Below are positions 62,291 through 64,000 of a stretch of 64,000 nucleotides of DNA, piece by piece. Under the pieces are notes generated by a model. The model saw only the letters and a list, made by a program, of their open reading frames with translations, made no database searches and was not told the DNA's origin. Where the stretch lies: assembly GCA_009746045.1 (NCBI GenBank), contig RPFO01000156.1, positions 5,625,900 to 5,689,899 of the forward strand, read 5' to 3'. The translations under genes and the position numbers were made by a program. The DNA comes from Mesostigma viride. Its lineage: Eukaryota; Streptophyta; Mesostigmatophyceae; Mesostigmatales; Mesostigmataceae. Numbering within the stretch: the stretch's first letter is position 1; every line of letters begins with the position of its first letter.

Positions 62291-63720
62291 ATGAAAAACA
62301 TCAACCCAAAACCAGAGGCAATAAGCATAGCGAAAAAACTTTTTTCGCTATAGCTTAGGGGCGGTGAAGCAGAGAATAATTGCGACAACAAAACCCACAA
62401 CATCAATATGCATGAAACACCAGGAAAATTGCTTGTTGCACGTGGGCTCAACAATGGCGGTCTCGTCGTCACCAACAGTGGCCCTCCGACTGCAAGCTCG
62501 ATCGCCCTAGCCACACGTGCCTCGATTTTGGGCGTGGCGGTGCATCGGTCAATTCGACGCAGCGCCTGCAATATGCTGGTACGGACACGACATCCATTTT
62601 CTTGTGGCAGGTGCGCCCCCCAGCCTGTACCTCATGCAAAGTCCCCCCCTAGTTTAGGTCTGAGTGCAGCGTCCTGACATTGCATGCATGGAGAATATTT
62701 TGCGAGGATTTGCCGCCAGTCAGGCCACCAGATTGAGTTGGACAATCGTGATCAGCAAACCACTTGGTCCACCCTAAAAAAAAAAATTCAATTCTCCGTT
62801 AGAAAACGGTCCAAGGTTACACCGGCAAGCCGTACGAGCAGACCTTTCGGTGTGTACTAGAATCAAAAAAATATGCGCTGCGAAATGACGCATGTGCCCT
62901 CGGAATGTCAGCCCTAGTCTTTGGTTCTGCAGTGTCGTTCGGGGTAGTACCGACATCTGACGGCCGACGCCGGCGAAGTTTTGGCAGTGACCGTAACTTA
63001 AAGATGGGTGTCATCGTAAATTAACGCGGGGAAGACCCAGTTTGAAGGCGTAAGGCCACTTTTAACCCCGATGGAGGCCAGTTTTGGCCAAGTCTGGACT
63101 AGCGAACCCGTGAAACTGTGATGTTTAGGAAGCAAAGTCACTGTTGCGAATCCAAGAGCGGGTTGCTCGCAACCGGATGATGCAAATTACAGCCGTTCAC
63201 TCAGTTACGTAGTGTAAGCTTACTACCGTCATGCCGAATGCACAAAGGGCCAAAGACAAGGATGAAATCATGATGTGGCCGTGGATGTCCAAGCGGCTCC
63301 CGCCGTGATGACTAGAATGTTGCCCACTGGAGTTTCGGCTAACAAAAACCAAAAACGGGACACCAAGGGGGATAAGGCATGTGCCAACTACGTTATTATT
63401 GTTGACATGCATGCAGGCCATTCATTGACGGACTACAGTAATCGGTGAACTGATGATGACGCTTCCCTCATCCGTCACCACTTTCCCCGCCATTGTCACT
63501 ACAATACGCTTCCGCGGACACCTTTTTTGGCAGGGAAAGTCACCGGGCGCAAGCTGCCCCAGCGCGGCCAAGTTGCGAGCGTTGTGTACTAGGGAAAGTA
63601 CTGCGATGTCGTACCTGCCCCAGCGAACCCATTCGTGTCGAAATCTGTTGCAAATCTGGGCGGGAGATCTGTAAAGATTTTCCTTGACGGAATGCATTGA
63701 TGAAATTGAATTGGACCGTA
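62291..63720. other. Unassigned region, no supported gene
   Basis: Several frames of 60-140 codons exist on both strands without recognisable domains, for example 62149-62571 minus with a hydrophobic stretch. A perfect hairpin GCGAAAAAACTTTTTTCGC lies at 62328-62347. No repeats shared with other regions were noticed. Confidence 0.4.
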
Positions 63721-63721
63721 T

Positions 63722-64000
63722 GCCACGGCCGGCGGGCGCCCGGGCAGGCCAGCCACCCCTGCGCCGGTTGCCACCACCACCACCGCCGGCAGGCGCCCGG
63801 GAAGGCCAGCCACCCCCGCGCCGGTTGCCGCCACCGCCACCGCCGGCGGGCGCCCGGGAAGGTCAGCCACCCGCGCGCCGGTGGCCGCCACCGCCTCCGC
63901 CGGCGGGCCCCTGGGCAGAATACCCACCCCCGCGCCGGTTGCCGCCGGCGGGCGACCGGGCGAGCCAGCCACCCCGCGCCGGTTGCCGCCACCGCCACCG
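63722..64000 (+). repeat. GC-rich 57-60 bp minisatellite, cut by the window end
   Basis: About five units containing GCCGGCGGGCGCCCGGG and CCACCCCCGCGCCGGTTGCC with GCC/ACC trinucleotide runs. Open on the minus strand for 127-152 codons (Arg/Gly/Trp-rich), which could be a low-complexity exon but more likely reflects the repeat. Confidence 0.85.

Overview
The window is nuclear DNA from a eukaryote with split genes. Host exons are very GC-rich, introns have GT-AG borders and are crowded with tandem repeats, and the space between genes is filled with nested retrotransposons of many ages. I do not recognise the species. A class I phosphoinositide 3-kinase with a Ras-binding domain argues against a land plant. 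The poly-G tracts, the Ty1/copia element and a LINE with a restriction-like endonuclease fit a unicellular or algal-type protist or an early-branching relative of animals. That placement is inference only.

Region 1 (1-17.6 kb) is a class I PI3K catalytic subunit gene on the plus strand, with its 5' end outside the window. Six exons can be placed (40-73, 1086-1511, 2966-4390, 5088-5228, 14160-15272, 16842-17576). Wherever both exons can be read, the intron is phase 0. Every intron carries tandem repeats, including a 7.9-kb array of a 62-bp unit in intron 4. Introns also hold degenerate copies of the edge of the adjoining exon together with its splice site ('exon echoes').

Region 2 (17.7-32.9 kb) is a graveyard of non-LTR retrotransposons: pieces of a YADD-type LINE, a YIDD-type RT remnant, and a longer minus-strand LINE with CCHC and restriction-like endonuclease domains. 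It also holds tRNA-like SINE-type repeats, mostly in inverted pairs, one of which is split by a tandem pair of LTR-like units.

Region 3 (32.9-46.4 kb) contains three copies of a short LINE-like element that has an ORF1 but no ORF2. The first is interrupted by a young Ty1/copia element (33970-41967, 628-bp LTRs, 5-bp target duplication CCAGG). That element was itself hit by a 5'-truncated endonuclease-LINE fragment with an 11-bp target duplication. The copia pol ORF reads integrase-protease-RT-RNase H, with the protease after the integrase, which is not the usual copia order.

Region 4 (46.4-53.0 kb) holds host genes again: a compact intronless mitochondrial-type uL18 gene (minus strand) and, facing away from it, the first four exons of an importin-13/transportin-3 type nuclear transport receptor. 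Its introns repeat the tandem-repeat and exon-echo pattern.

Region 5 (53.0-64.0 kb) is a mosaic of long inverted repeats around inverted fragments of a second copia-type gag, then roughly 320-bp tandem repeats, poorly interpretable sequence, and a GC-rich minisatellite at the window edge.
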